Of a DNA stretch of 64,000 nucleotides, positions 1 through 9,591 are shown in pieces. The stretch is from CAJFUR01 sp904420575 (GTDB lineage: Bacteria > Actinomycetota > Coriobacteriia > Coriobacteriales > Eggerthellaceae): positions 2,976,001 to 3,040,000 of the forward strand of contig OZ221973.1 of assembly GCA_965119745.1 (NCBI GenBank). The letters are read 5' to 3'. Position 1 is the first letter of the stretch; each line of letters begins with the position of its first letter. The notes beneath the pieces were generated by a model. The model was given only the letters and a program-made list of their open reading frames with translations. It made no database searches and was not told where the DNA came from. Both the position numbers and the translations under genes were made by a program.

Positions 1-953
1 GGCACGCCGTTGACGGAGAGCACCTTCTGGATGGCCGCGTACTTCTCGTTCTCGCGCGCGGGACGGGTCTGGCCGCTCACGTAGTCGCCCTTGCGCAGGC
101 CGTTGCGCCGGATGGTGGAAAGTCCCACGTAGGCGTCGGTCTCGCTGGGCAGGTAGCCCTGCGTGCGCAAGAAGCCGTAACCGTCGGCCAGGATGTCCAG
201 CACGCCGGCGACCTCGTTGAACCCTTCCGCCTTCACGCTGGCGTCGAACACGGCTTCCACGAGCTCGGCCTTCTTGAGGCCGGTCGGGTCGATCGAGAGC
301 TCGGCGGCCTTCGCCCGCAGGTCGGCCACCTTGAGCTTGGCCAGCTCCTCGCGGCTGACGCTCGGCACGACTTCGCGGCTCTGCCCCTGGTGCGGGCGGC
401 GCTGGCGGCGGTGGTTGGCGTTGTTGGCGTTGTTGGCGTTGGCGTTCTTGTTGTACGAGCCGTTGCCCTGCTTGGCGCCGCCGGCGTTCTGGCGGTTGCC
501 GTTCTTGCCGTTGTTGTTATTGTTGTTGCGCGCGGGCGCGGCCTTGCCCTGGGCGGCCTGGCGCGGGCGGCCCGGCCTCTGCTGGCCTTCCGGGCGCTGC
601 GGCGCCTCGGGCTTGCCCGGCGCCTCGCGGCGCGGCGCGGCTTCGGAGGCGGCATGCGGCGCGTCCTTCGCGGGAGCCTCTGCAGCGTCCGGAATGGCCA
701 GCTTGCGGGTCCTTCTCATGCGGGCGGCCGGCTTGTCGGAGGCCTGCTCCGTAGGCGAGCCTGCCGCCTCGGGCGCAGGGGCGTCGATGTCCTTCTTCGT
801 CCGGCGTGCGGGCTTCGGCGCCTCGGCGGCGGCTTCTTCGGCTGCGGGGCGCTTCGCGGCGGCCGCACGGCGGCGGGGCTGCTGGGGCTTTGCCGGGACG
901 GCCTGCTCGGCGGCCTCGGTGGCGACCGGTGCGATCACTTCGTTCATGCTCAT
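1..953 (-). CDS. rho: Transcription termination factor Rho, N-terminal part
   Basis: Hexameric RNA-dependent ATPase/helicase that ends transcription. Only the first ~317 residues lie in the window, and the C-terminal ATPase is beyond position 1. After an Ala/Pro/Arg-rich stretch (1-140) comes an Asn-rich stretch (143-180, with six Asn in a row and NANNANNAN-like repeats), then basic RRQRR. The Rho_N SAP-like fold follows at ~199-237 and the cold-shock RNA-binding domain at ~247-317 (GVLDILADGYGFLR). Long N-terminal inserts are known in actinobacterial Rho; the polyasparagine part is more unusual. ATG at 953 overlaps the preceding transaldolase stop (ATGA), so the two genes are translationally coupled. 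Identity is firm; the role of the insert is inference. Confidence 0.95.
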   Translation of the reverse strand, partial: MSMNEVIAPVATEAAEQAVPAKPQQPRRRAAAAKRPAAEEAAAEAPKPARRTKKDIDAPAPEAAGSPTEQASDKPAARMRRTRKLAIPDAAEAPAKDAPHAASEAAPRREAPGKPEAPQRPEGQQRPGRPRQAAQGKAAPARNNNNNNGKNGNRQNAGGAKQGNGSYNKNANANNANNANHRRQRRPHQGQSREVVPSVSREELAKLKVADLRAKAAELSIDPTGLKKAELVEAVFDASVKAEGFNEVAGVLDILADGYGFLRTQGYLPSETDAYVGLSTIRRNGLRKGDYVSGQTRPARENEKYAAIQKVLSVNGV

Positions 954-1630
954 GCCTTCTGCACTTTCTCCCAGTCCTTGAGGAACGCGTCAAGGCCGCG
1001 GTCCGTCAGGGGATGCTGCACGCATTTCTTCAACGTGGCGAACGGTACCGTGGCGATGTCGGCGCCCATGAGGGCGGCCTGGGCCACGTGGTTCGCGCTG
1101 CGCACGGAAGCGGCGATGATCTCCACCTGCTCGCCGCCCGCCGTGCTCTCGGAAAAGTCGTAGTTTCCCACGGCCTGCACGACCTGCTCCAGCTGGACCA
1201 GGCCGTCTTCGGAGATGTCGTCGAACCGGCCGACGAAGGGGCTGATGTAGCGTGCGCCGGCGCGGGCGGCCATGATGGCCTGGGGCACCGAGAAGCACAG
1301 CGTCATGTTCACCGGGATGCCCTCCTGCGCCAGCGTGCGCGTGGCTGCGAGGCCTTCGACCATGGTGGGTATCTTCACCACGACGTTGGGGGCGATGGAT
1401 GCCAGCTCGCGGCCGTCGCGGACGATCTCGTCGCGGGTCATGGCCACGCTTTCGGCCGAGACCGGCCCGTCGACCAGCTCGCAGATGCGCTTGATGTGGT
1501 CGGGGAAGTCGGCGAGCCGGCCTCCGACCCGCGCATACAGCGTCGGGTTCGTGGTCACGCCGGCAAGCACGCCCCAGCTGGCCGCCTCTTCGATCTCGGC
1601 CAGATCGGCGGTGTCCAGAAAGAATTTCAC
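950..1630 (-). CDS. Transaldolase / fructose-6-phosphate aldolase family protein
   Basis: 226-residue class I aldolase of the small TalC/Fsa subfamily, which moves or cleaves three-carbon ketol units in the non-oxidative pentose phosphate pathway. It opens with MKFFLDTADLAEI and TNPT, the Schiff-base Lys is in VVVKIP (~residue 85), and SPFVGR and the CVQHPLTD C-terminus fit the family. Length is normal (~215-225). The start is GTG at 1630, chosen because AAAAGGAGG (1637-1645) lies six bases upstream; the longer open frame has no such site. It is co-transcribed with rho by a 4-bp overlap. Whether it acts as transaldolase or as F6P aldolase cannot be read from the motifs. Confidence 0.9.
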   Translation of the reverse strand: MKFFLDTADLAEIEEAASWGVLAGVTTNPTLYARVGGRLADFPDHIKRICELVDGPVSAESVAMTRDEIVRDGRELASIAPNVVVKIPTMVEGLAATRTLAQEGIPVNMTLCFSVPQAIMAARAGARYISPFVGRFDDISEDGLVQLEQVVQAVGNYDFSESTAGGEQVEIIAASVRSANHVAQAALMGADIATVPFATLKKCVQHPLTDRGLDAFLKDWEKVQKA

Positions 1631-1806
1631 CCGGATCCTCCTTTTATAGACAGGTTGGTGTTGTGAAAGCGCGCGCCTGCGCGCATGGGTGCCTGAACAG
1701 GGATGCAAAAATGGTGATGGCTCTGTTTCGCTAGATTTCTTTCGATCTGCGTCTCTCGGGGGAGAAACGGATGGCGGCGTCCTGCGCCGCCTCGACGATG
1801 ACAACC

Positions 1807-1835
1807 ATAGTAACGTATGTCCCGCGCCACTTCAA
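1807..1835 (-). promoter_or_regulatory. Predicted sigma-70-type promoter of the transaldolase-rho operon
   Basis: On the minus strand TTGAAG (1830-1835) is followed after exactly 17 bases by TACTAT (1807-1812), about 175 bases upstream of the transaldolase GTG. The rest of the gene-free stretch 1631-2016 shows no further convincing signal and no obvious terminator for the his operon that ends at 2017. Confidence 0.5.
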
Positions 1836-2016
1836 GCAGGAAAAAGGCCTTTCACGTGGATTTGTAATGAAGCCGAAGGGTTCGCCGCCCGTGCCGGCGC
1901 AGGGTGTGGGCCTGCTTCGGGCGCATACCCGCTTCGGACGGCCGCGCAGCAGGAGGTTCGGGCGCGCCGGCGGAGAGGCGGGCGTGCTGCGGGCGGACGG
2001 CGCTTCCGCCGGGGCG

Positions 2017-2337
2017 CTAGTCCAGGACGCGGTAGAAGCAGCTGCGCTCGCCGGTGTGGCAGGCGGGGCCGGCCGGATGCACGAGCGCGAGCAGCGCGTC
2101 GGCATCGCAGTCGTAGCGCAGCTCTGCGAGCCTTTGCGTGTTGCCCGAGGTGGCGCCCTTGTGCCACAGCTCCTGGCGGCTGCGGCTCCAGAACCAGGTG
2201 GTGCGCTGCTCGAGCGTGAGGCGCAGCGACTGCTCGTTCATCCACGCCATCATGAGCACCTCGCGCGAGTCGGCGTCCTGCACGATGCAGGGAACGAGGC
2301 CGTCGGCGTTGTAGGCGAGTTCGGGCAAGTCAGGCAT
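2017..2337 (-). CDS. hisI: Phosphoribosyl-AMP cyclohydrolase HisI
   Basis: 106 residues. Opens the adenine ring of phosphoribosyl-AMP, the third step of histidine synthesis. It carries the signature SRSRQELWHKGATSGN (~50-65) and the metal-binding DCDAD and GPACHTGERSCF cysteines. It is the single-domain HisI form: no HisE pyrophosphatase domain follows and no hisE gene is in the window, so that step must be encoded elsewhere. It is the last gene of the his operon and is separated from hisF by 185 bases, unlike the overlapping upstream genes. A weak hairpin (GCCGGA/TCCGGC, ~2503-2521) follows hisF, so hisI could be expressed at a lower level. Confidence 0.95.
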   Translation of the reverse strand: MPDLPELAYNADGLVPCIVQDADSREVLMMAWMNEQSLRLTLEQRTTWFWSRSRQELWHKGATSGNTQRLAELRYDCDADALLALVHPAGPACHTGERSCFYRVLD

Positions 2338-2522
2338 GGCGGCTCCTTGTTCGCGGTGGCAGCATGGGTGCGCGGCGACTGCGCGCTGGCACCATCATAA
2401 CCGTTTTCGATGTCCTCCTGCAAAGGCAACGGGTCCGCGGCTTCGGGAAGGGCCGCGGCGAGACGGCGCTCGCTTGCGCAGACGGCGCCCGCGCGATTTG
2501 GCCGGATTCCCTTTCCGGCGCC

Positions 2523-3280
<758 letters not shown>

Positions 3281-3287
<7 letters not shown>

Positions 3288-4078
3288 GGCGCGCCTCCCA
3301 TCCCACAGGGATCGGCGGCCACGGCGGCGGCTTCCGCACGCCTGGTGGCCTCGTCGCATGCGCGCACGCCCTCTTCCACCGAGAGAGCGCCCTCGTAGAC
3401 GGCGCGGCCCGCGATGACGCCCTCGATGCTTTCGGCCACTTCCCCCAACCGCTCGATGTCGGCCACGCCGGCCACGCCGCCCGAGGCAATGACGGGATGC
3501 CCGAAGGCCGCCGCCATGGCCACGTACGCCTGCGGGTCGACGCCCGTCTGCATGCCGTCGCGCGCGATGTCGGTGTACACGAGGTGGCGGAAACCCAGCT
3601 GCGCCACGTGGCGCGCCAGCTCCTCGGCCGCCACGCCCGCGCCCTCTCGCCAGCCCGCCACGGCCACTTCCCCGCCCTTCGCGTCGATGCCGGCCGTGAG
3701 CAGCCCGCCATAGCGCGCGGCGGCGGCCTCGGCGAAGGCGGGGTCGGCCACGAGCGAGGTGCCCAAGACGACGCGCGACACGCCCGCGTCGGCCAGCCGC
3801 GCGATGGTGTCGAGCGAGCGAATGCCGCCGCCCACCTCCACCTTGAGCAGCGTCTTCTTCAGGATGCGTTCGATGATGGCGATGTTCTCGGGCTGGCCCG
3901 AGCGCGCGCCGTCCAGGTCGACGACGTGCAGCCACGTGGCGCCCGCATCCTCGAACGTCTGCGCCTGCGCGGCGGGGTCGTCGTTATACACGGTCACGCG
4001 GTCGTAGTCGCCCTTGGCGAGGCGGACGGCCTTCCCGCCCAGGATGTCGATGGCCGGCAGCAGGTACACGGCGCTCAC
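3281..4078 (-). CDS. hisA: ProFAR isomerase HisA
   Basis: 265-residue barrel that opens the ribose of ProFAR (Amadori isomerisation), the fourth step of the pathway. It begins MSAVYLLPAIDILGGKAVRL with the catalytic Asp in PAIDI; the second Asp is in YTDIARDGM. VEVGGGIR and IASGGV bind the phosphates. The C-terminus has ~20 extra Ala/Gly-rich residues. The start codon is GTG at 4078, overlapping the hisH stop (GTGA). Confidence 0.97.
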
Positions 4079-4758
4079 GCCCCTTTCACTATGGACACGA
4101 AGTTGCGCAGCAGCCGCGCGCCCGCGTCCGAGCTCTTCTCGGGATGGAACTGCACGCCGAACGCCACGTCGCCGTACTGGACGGCGCTCGGGAACGTCGT
4201 GCTGTGCGTCGTCTCGCCGATGACGAACGGGCCTTCGGGCGCGACGTAGCCGTGGGTGAAGTAGAAATGCTCGCCGGGATGGATGCCGGCGAAGAGGGGG
4301 AAGGCGAAGGCGGCAGGTTCCGCCGGCTGGCAGGCCGGCGGAACCACGGTGTTCCAGCCGACGTGGGGCACCTTGTAGGCGCGGCCGGCGGCATCGACGC
4401 GGGGCATCTTCGTCACGACGCCCGGCAGCACGGCCAGGCCACGCGCGTTGTGCGTGGACTCCTCGTCGTCCTCGTCGGGCGCGCCTTCCACGCCTTCCTC
4501 GAACATGAGATGCATTCCCAGGCAGATGCCGAGGAACGGCACGCCGGCGGCGATGCGGCCGCGGACGACGTCGGTCTGGCCAAGCGCCTGCATGGTGGTG
4601 GCGGCATCGGCGAACGCGCCCACGCCCGGCAGCACGATGGCGTCGGCCTGCGCGATGAGCGCGGGATCGTCGGAGACCCGCACGTCGCCGCCCGCCGAGG
4701 CCAGCCCGCGCTCGACGCTCTTGAGGTTTCCCTTGCGGTAATCCACGACGACGATCAT
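4075..4758 (-). CDS. hisH: Imidazole glycerol phosphate synthase glutaminase subunit HisH
   Basis: 227-residue class I glutamine amidotransferase that feeds ammonia to HisF. The nucleophile is in GICLGMH, and the His-Glu pair is in GVQFHPEKS. It is longer than usual (~200) because of an acidic insert (EGAPDEDDEES, ~95-105) and a segment PPACQPAEPAAF (~145-156). The DNA for the latter is a 30-bp palindrome matching the end of a repeat also found in recQ and after dnaE. ATG at 4758 overlaps the hisB stop (ATGA). Confidence 0.96.
   Translation of the reverse strand: MIVVVDYRKGNLKSVERGLASAGGDVRVSDDPALIAQADAIVLPGVGAFADAATTMQALGQTDVVRGRIAAGVPFLGICLGMHLMFEEGVEGAPDEDDEESTHNARGLAVLPGVVTKMPRVDAAGRAYKVPHVGWNTVVPPACQPAEPAAFAFPLFAGIHPGEHFYFTHGYVAPEGPFVIGETTHSTTFPSAVQYGDVAFGVQFHPEKSSDAGARLLRNFVSIVKGA
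4316..4345. repeat. 30-bp palindrome inside hisH (partial copy of the structured repeat)
   Basis: Near-perfect palindrome with arms GGTTCCGCCGGC and GCCGGCGGAACC. It is almost identical to the terminal palindromes of the elements at 21593-21741 (in recQ) and 58121-58270 (between dnaE and truA). It is in frame and encodes PACQPAE; recQ encodes SACQPAE at its copy. Confidence 0.75.
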
Positions 4759-5351
4759 AGCGTGCCCTTCGTGGAAGGGAGCACGCCTTCGATGCGGGGG
4801 TTCAGCGCGCACGCGGCGGAAAGCGCGCGGCCGGCGGCCTTGAACGCGGCTTCTATGAGGTGGTGCGCGTTCTCGCCCGAAAAGCTGCGGACATGCAGCG
4901 TCACGCCGGCGTTGGCGGCGAGCGCTATGAAGAACTCCTTGGCGAGCGTGGTGTCGAACGTGCCGATGATCTCGATGGGCAGCGCGACGTCGTAGTGCAG
5001 CTGACCGCGCCCGGAAACGTCGCACGCCGCCAGCACCAGCGCCTCGTCCATGGGCACGAACTGCGAGCCGAAGCGCGTGATGCCGCGCTTGTCGCCGAGC
5101 GCGGTGGAAAACGCCTGGCCAAGCACGATGCCCGTGTCCTCCACCGTGTGGTGCGCGTCCACGTCCACGTCGCCCTGCGCGCGCACGGTCAGGTCGAACA
5201 GGCCGTGGCGGCCGAACGCGTCCAGCATGTGGTCGAAGAAGGGCACGCCCGTTTCCACGTCCACCACGCCCGTGCCGTCCAGATCCAGCGTGCACCGGAT
5301 GTCCGTCTCCTTCGTCGTGCGCACGATGCTTGCCGTCCGATGTTCGCTCAT
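4755..5351 (-). CDS. hisB: Imidazoleglycerol-phosphate dehydratase HisB
   Basis: 198 residues, monofunctional form without the histidinol phosphatase domain. Dehydrates imidazole glycerol phosphate. The two manganese-binding motifs are present: FFDHMLDAFGRHG with DAHHTVEDTG, and FSGENAHHLIEAAFKA. Phosphatase activity must come from another protein. ATG at 5351 overlaps the hisC stop (ATGA). Confidence 0.97.
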   Translation of the reverse strand: MSEHRTASIVRTTKETDIRCTLDLDGTGVVDVETGVPFFDHMLDAFGRHGLFDLTVRAQGDVDVDAHHTVEDTGIVLGQAFSTALGDKRGITRFGSQFVPMDEALVLAACDVSGRGQLHYDVALPIEIIGTFDTTLAKEFFIALAANAGVTLHVRSFSGENAHHLIEAAFKAAGRALSAACALNPRIEGVLPSTKGTL

Positions 5352-6424
5352 GCCGGTTTTCCTCCCATTTCGAAATCGCGCAAGGCGGCCAGGAACGCAT
5401 CGTTCTCTTCGGGCGAGCCGATGGACACGCGCAGGCAGCCTTCCAACATAGGCGTACGCGAGAAGTCGCGCACCAGAACGCCGCGGTCGTACAGCGCCTG
5501 CCACGCCTCGGCGGCCCGCTCCAGGCGGAACAGCACGTAGTTCGCGTCCGAGGGGAACGGCGTCACGCCCGGGACCTTCTTCAGGCCCTCGAACACGCGC
5601 TGCCGCTCTGCGATGATAGCGGTGATGCCCGGCTCGAACTTCGCGCGGTTCGCGTACACCACCCGCGCGACGGCCTGCGACACGGCGTCGACGGAATACG
5701 GCTGGCGCACCTTCACGAACTCGCTGATGACCGCGGCGTTCCCCAGCAGGTACCCCAGGCGGACGCCCGCAAGCGAGAACGCCTTGGAAAACGTGCGCAG
5801 GATGACCAGGTTCTCGTGCTGCTCCAGGGCAGGGCGCATGGTCATGCGGGAGAATTCGAAGTACGCCTCGTCCACCATCACGAGCGCGTCGGTGGCTTCC
5901 AACAGCGCGTAGAGGAACGCCTCGTCGGCCAGCTTCCCCGTGGGATTGTTGGGGCTCGTGACCACCAGGTAGTCGATGTCGCCTTCGGCCACGCGCGCCA
6001 GCACCGCGTCTTCGTCGATGGAGAAGTCGGGCAGGCGCGGCACGTTCGCCACCGTGGTGTTCGTGAGACGCGCGTTCGCGTCGTACACGGAAAAGGTGGG
6101 CGGCAGGTTGAGGAAGGTGCGGCCCGGGCCGCCCCATGCCAGCGCCAGGTTGAACAGCAGCTCGTCGCCGCCGTTGCCCACGAGCACCTGCTCGCGTCCC
6201 AAGCCGTTCGCCTCGGCTATGAGGTCGCGCAGGTCGTTCGCCAGCGGGTCGGGGTAGCGGTTGAGCGGGAGACGCCCGAGTTCGCGCATGACGGCGCGCC
6301 GCACGTCCTCGTCCACGTCGTGCGGGTTCTCGTTCGCCGAAAGCAGCGCGCGGGCGGGCAGGTACTTGGGATCGTAGGGTTCCAACCCTGCCAGCTGGGG
6401 CGCCGATGGTCTGACCTGGTTCAT
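5348..6424 (-). CDS. hisC: Histidinol-phosphate aminotransferase HisC
   Basis: 358-residue fold-type I PLP enzyme converting imidazole acetol phosphate plus glutamate to histidinol phosphate. The PLP Lys is in RTFSKAFSLAGVRLGY. Other class II aminotransferase motifs are NPNNPTGK-like SPNNPTGK, the pyridine-N Asp in VDEAYFEF, and the C-terminal Arg in LRVSIG. It lies 75 bases downstream of hisD, the only sizeable gap in the hisZG-to-hisF run. Confidence 0.96.
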   Translation of the reverse strand: MNQVRPSAPQLAGLEPYDPKYLPARALLSANENPHDVDEDVRRAVMRELGRLPLNRYPDPLANDLRDLIAEANGLGREQVLVGNGGDELLFNLALAWGGPGRTFLNLPPTFSVYDANARLTNTTVANVPRLPDFSIDEDAVLARVAEGDIDYLVVTSPNNPTGKLADEAFLYALLEATDALVMVDEAYFEFSRMTMRPALEQHENLVILRTFSKAFSLAGVRLGYLLGNAAVISEFVKVRQPYSVDAVSQAVARVVYANRAKFEPGITAIIAERQRVFEGLKKVPGVTPFPSDANYVLFRLERAAEAWQALYDRGVLVRDFSRTPMLEGCLRVSIGSPEENDAFLAALRDFEMGGKPA

Positions 6425-6499
6425 GTGGTTGCTTCCGTTTCCTTTCGCCTTCGCAGGGCTCCCCTTGTGCGGCTTCCGCGCTCTTGGGGAGGGCGCCTG

Positions 6500-7798
6500 C
6501 TAGCCTTTCCGCGTTTCCAACAGGTTGCAGCGCAGCTCCACGCTCATGGCGTGCGCCCAGAGGCCTTCGTGGCGGGCGATGGTCATGACCGCGTCGGCGT
6601 CGTTGGCCAGCGCCTGGGGCGAATACTGGATGACGCTCGTCTTCTTCACGAACTCGTCCACGGAAAGCGGACTCGCGTAGCGCGCCGTGCCGCCCGTGGG
6701 CAGCGTGTGGTTGGGGCCGGCCACGTAGTCGCCCACCGCCTCCGGCGTCCACGCGCCCAGGAAGACCGCGCCCGCGTTGCGGATGGAACCGAGCAGGCTC
6801 ATCGCGTCCTCCACGTGCAGCTCCAGGTGCTCGGGCGCTATCACGTTCACGGCCTGCAGGGCGGCCTCGCGGTCGGGGCACACCACCACGAGCCCCTGGT
6901 CGGCCAAGGACGCGGCCGTGATCTCGGCCCGCGTGGAGCTTTCCAGATGCCGCTCCACCTCGCGCTCAACGGCGTCGGCGTACGCTTCGTCGAACACCAC
7001 CAGGTAGCAGGCCGCCAGCGGGTCGTGCTCGGCCTGGGCCATGAGGTCGATGGCCACGAGCGACGGCTCGGCCGTCTTGTCTGCCACCACGCACACCTCC
7101 GACGGGCCGGCGATCATGTCGATGCCCACGTCGCCCGACACGATCTTCTTCGCCGCCGCCACGTAGGCGTTGCCCGGGCCGGTGATCTTGTCCACCGGCT
7201 TGATGGACTCCGTGCCGTAGGCCAGCGCACCGATGGCCTGCGCGCCGCCCACCGTGTAGATTTCCGTGACGCCCGCGATGCGGCAGGCCTCCAGAATGGC
7301 CGCGTCCAGCGTGCCGTCCTTCGTGGGAGGCGTGACGCACACGATGCGCCCCACCCCGGCCACGGCGGCAGGCAAGGCGTTCATGAGCACGGAGGACGGG
7401 TAGAGCGCACGGCCCCCCGGCACGTAGATGCCCACCGAGTCCAGCGGCGTCACCTTCGCGCCCACGAGCGCGCCGTCCTCGCGCACGAAGAACCAGCTTT
7501 GCTGCTTCTGGCGTTCGTGGAACTCCCGGATCTGGCGCGCGGCGTGCGCCAAGGCGTCCGCCGTCTTCGGGTCCAGACGGCCGGCGGCCTCGTCGATGGC
7601 CTGCTGCGGCACGCGGAACGCCCGCGGGCGCACGCCGTCGAACTTCTCCGTGAAGTCGCGCAGGGCCGCGTCGCCGCGGGCGCGCACCTCTTCGATGATG
7701 GAGGTGGCCGCCGCGAGGGCTGCGGCGTTGAACGCGCCCGTGCGGTTGATGGACGAGGCGGCGAACTGCTCGCCGGGCTTGAAGACGATGCGTCTCAT
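6500..7798 (-). CDS. hisD: Histidinol dehydrogenase HisD
   Basis: 432 residues; zinc- and NAD-dependent oxidation of histidinol to histidine in two steps. It shows VGIYVPGGRA, GGAQAIGALAYGT, DKITGPGNAYVAAAKK, IDMIAGPSE, the zinc-ligand region AQAEHDP, and the catalytic Glu-His in NVIAPEHLE. The C-terminal GPNHTLPTGGTARYASPLSV is intact. ATG at 7798 overlaps the stop of the HisZ-HisG fusion. Confidence 0.97.
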   Translation of the reverse strand: MRRIVFKPGEQFAASSINRTGAFNAAALAAATSIIEEVRARGDAALRDFTEKFDGVRPRAFRVPQQAIDEAAGRLDPKTADALAHAARQIREFHERQKQQSWFFVREDGALVGAKVTPLDSVGIYVPGGRALYPSSVLMNALPAAVAGVGRIVCVTPPTKDGTLDAAILEACRIAGVTEIYTVGGAQAIGALAYGTESIKPVDKITGPGNAYVAAAKKIVSGDVGIDMIAGPSEVCVVADKTAEPSLVAIDLMAQAEHDPLAACYLVVFDEAYADAVEREVERHLESSTRAEITAASLADQGLVVVCPDREAALQAVNVIAPEHLELHVEDAMSLLGSIRNAGAVFLGAWTPEAVGDYVAGPNHTLPTGGTARYASPLSVDEFVKKTSVIQYSPQALANDADAVMTIARHEGLWAHAMSVELRCNLLETRKG

Positions 7799-9591
7799 AG
7801 GGACTCCTTTGCTTGGTCGGGCGGGCGGGGCGCGGCGTTCGCCGGGGCGCCGGTGGCGGGCACGGATGCGGATGTGGGCTTCGCGGCCGCCATGGCGTCG
7901 GCGGGCGCCTGCGCGCCGCCGGGAACGGGATCGTAGGTCTTGTCCTGCGCCTGATCCTGCAGGGCGCGCGCGAGGCCGATGATGCGCGGGTCGGTGCGGA
8001 ACGCGCACGTGTTCGCGAAGAAGCGCGCGGTGGACGAAAGCACGTCCTCCACCACTTCGAGGTCGTTCTCGCGCAGCGTCGTGCCGGTGGCCGTGATGTC
8101 CACGATGCGCTCGGCCATGCCGGTGAGCGGCGCGAGCTCGATGTTGCCGTGCAGCTTCACGATCTCCACCTGAACGCCCTTGCGCGCATAGTGGGCCTGC
8201 GTGATGTTGGGGTACTTCGTGGCCACGCGGATGGACCCGAGCGCGCGGCAGTGCTCGTCCACCGTCGCGGACGCGCCGGCCGGCTCGGCCACCACGAAGC
8301 GGCACGCGCCGAACTTCAGGTCCACCAGCTCCACCACGTCGGGATCGGCTTCCAGAAGCGAGTCCTTGCCGCAGATGCCGCAGTCGGCCGCCCCCAGCGC
8401 CACGAACACGGGCGCGTCGGTAGGGCGGACGATGATGTACTCGACGCCCGGGCGCCTGACGATGAGCTGCCGCCCGGGATTGTCCAGCCCCTCCACGTCC
8501 AGGCCTGCCGCCCCCAGCGCCTCCACGGCGTCAGGGTTGAGCGAGCCTTTGGGCACCGCGACGCGCAGGGGTTGTTCCGACGGCCCGTCGGCCGTCGGAA
8601 CCGAAGCCGCTGCCAAGGCCTGTTCTAAAAAGAACGCGAAGCCGGCGGCGGGACGGGGGGTCCCGTAGGCGCCGATCATGTTGTCGTAGCGGCCGCCGCT
8701 GCCCAAAGGCGTGCCCACCTGGGGGGCGTACGCTTCGAACACGATGCCGGTGTAATAGTCGAACGAGCTCATGACCGAGAAGTCCACGAGGATGCGCTCG
8801 GCCAGCCCCGCTTCCGCCAAAGCGTCGTACGTGCACGCGAAGTCGTCCAGGCCGTCCTCGCAGCCGAGGGGTGCCACCAGCGCGCGCACCTGGTCGATGG
8901 CCTCGCGCCCGCCCCGGATGCGCGCCAGCGCGCGCACGGCCTGCGCGTACGCGGGAGCGACGCCGGCGGCGTCGGGCGAGGCGGCCAGGAAGGCCGCATC
9001 CGTCAGCCGGTCGAGCTCCACGAAGTTGGACGCATGGTAGGCTTCCAGCACCTGCGCGCGCCACGCCGGCTGGGCGCCGCTGCGGTCCAGCAGGGCACGC
9101 AGCACCCCCACCGTGGCGATGGCCAGCGAGAACGAGCGCACGCCGGCAGCTTCGAGCGCCTGCGCCAGAAGGCTCACCACCTCCGCGTCGGCCTGCGTGC
9201 CGGCCACGCCGATGCACTCGATGCCGATCTGCGTGTGCTCGCGCGCCGTGGCCTGCATCTCCGTCTCCGCCTCGCGGAACACGCGCTGGGTGTAGCGGAA
9301 GCGCAAGGGGCCCTCGACGTCGGCCAGGCGCGTGGCGCACATGCGCGCCACCTGCAGGGTCACGTCGGGACGCATGGCCAGCAGGTCGCCACGCGCGTCG
9401 AAGAACCGAAACGGCGAGCCGGGCAGCCGCCCGCCTGCCTGCATGACGTCCATGACCTCGAGCGTCGGCGTCTCGATGGGGACGTATCCGCGCGCGGCGA
9501 AGACCTGCTGAACGGCATGCACGACGCGCTCGCGCACGAGCGCCTCGTCCGAAAGCACGTCGCGGAACCCTGACGGTGTGACGAAATTCAT
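7795..9591 (-). CDS. HisZ-HisG fusion: ATP phosphoribosyltransferase with its regulatory domain
   Basis: 598 residues. Residues 1-330 are a HisRS-like HisZ: FRDVLSDEA, motif-2-like RFRYTQRVFREAE, and DYYTGIVFEAYAP. Residues 342-548 are a short-form HisG: LRVAVPKGSL, the ADCGICGKD region, RVATKYPN, and the PRPP loop DITATGTTLREN at ~498-509. A Pro/Ala-rich tail (549-598) ends the protein. Short HisG needs HisZ as a separate partner in the well-studied octamer; here both are one continuous frame with a short linker (331-341). It catalyses the first, feedback-controlled step and heads the operon. RBS GAAGGAA precedes ATG 9591. A short upstream frame ending ATGA on this start may couple its translation. 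Confidence 0.93.
   Translation of the reverse strand: MNFVTPSGFRDVLSDEALVRERVVHAVQQVFAARGYVPIETPTLEVMDVMQAGGRLPGSPFRFFDARGDLLAMRPDVTLQVARMCATRLADVEGPLRFRYTQRVFREAETEMQATAREHTQIGIECIGVAGTQADAEVVSLLAQALEAAGVRSFSLAIATVGVLRALLDRSGAQPAWRAQVLEAYHASNFVELDRLTDAAFLAASPDAAGVAPAYAQAVRALARIRGGREAIDQVRALVAPLGCEDGLDDFACTYDALAEAGLAERILVDFSVMSSFDYYTGIVFEAYAPQVGTPLGSGGRYDNMIGAYGTPRPAAGFAFFLEQALAAASVPTADGPSEQPLRVAVPKGSLNPDAVEALGAAGLDVEGLDNPGRQLIVRRPGVEYIIVRPTDAPVFVALGAADCGICGKDSLLEADPDVVELVDLKFGACRFVVAEPAGASATVDEHCRALGSIRVATKYPNITQAHYARKGVQVEIVKLHGNIELAPLTGMAERIVDITATGTTLRENDLEVVEDVLSSTARFFANTCAFRTDPRIIGLARALQDQAQDKTYDPVPGGAQAPADAMAAAKPTSASVPATGAPANAAPRPPDQAKESL

Noticed and set aside
193..1163. Several long plus-strand open frames opposite rho and the transaldolase gene
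   Set aside because: They are antisense shadows with Ala/Arg/Leu-rich, family-less sequences; the minus strand encodes clear conserved proteins.
5330..7936. 868-codon plus-strand open frame across hisB, hisC and hisD
   Set aside because: Antisense to three intact his genes, His/Arg-rich shadow composition and no RBS.
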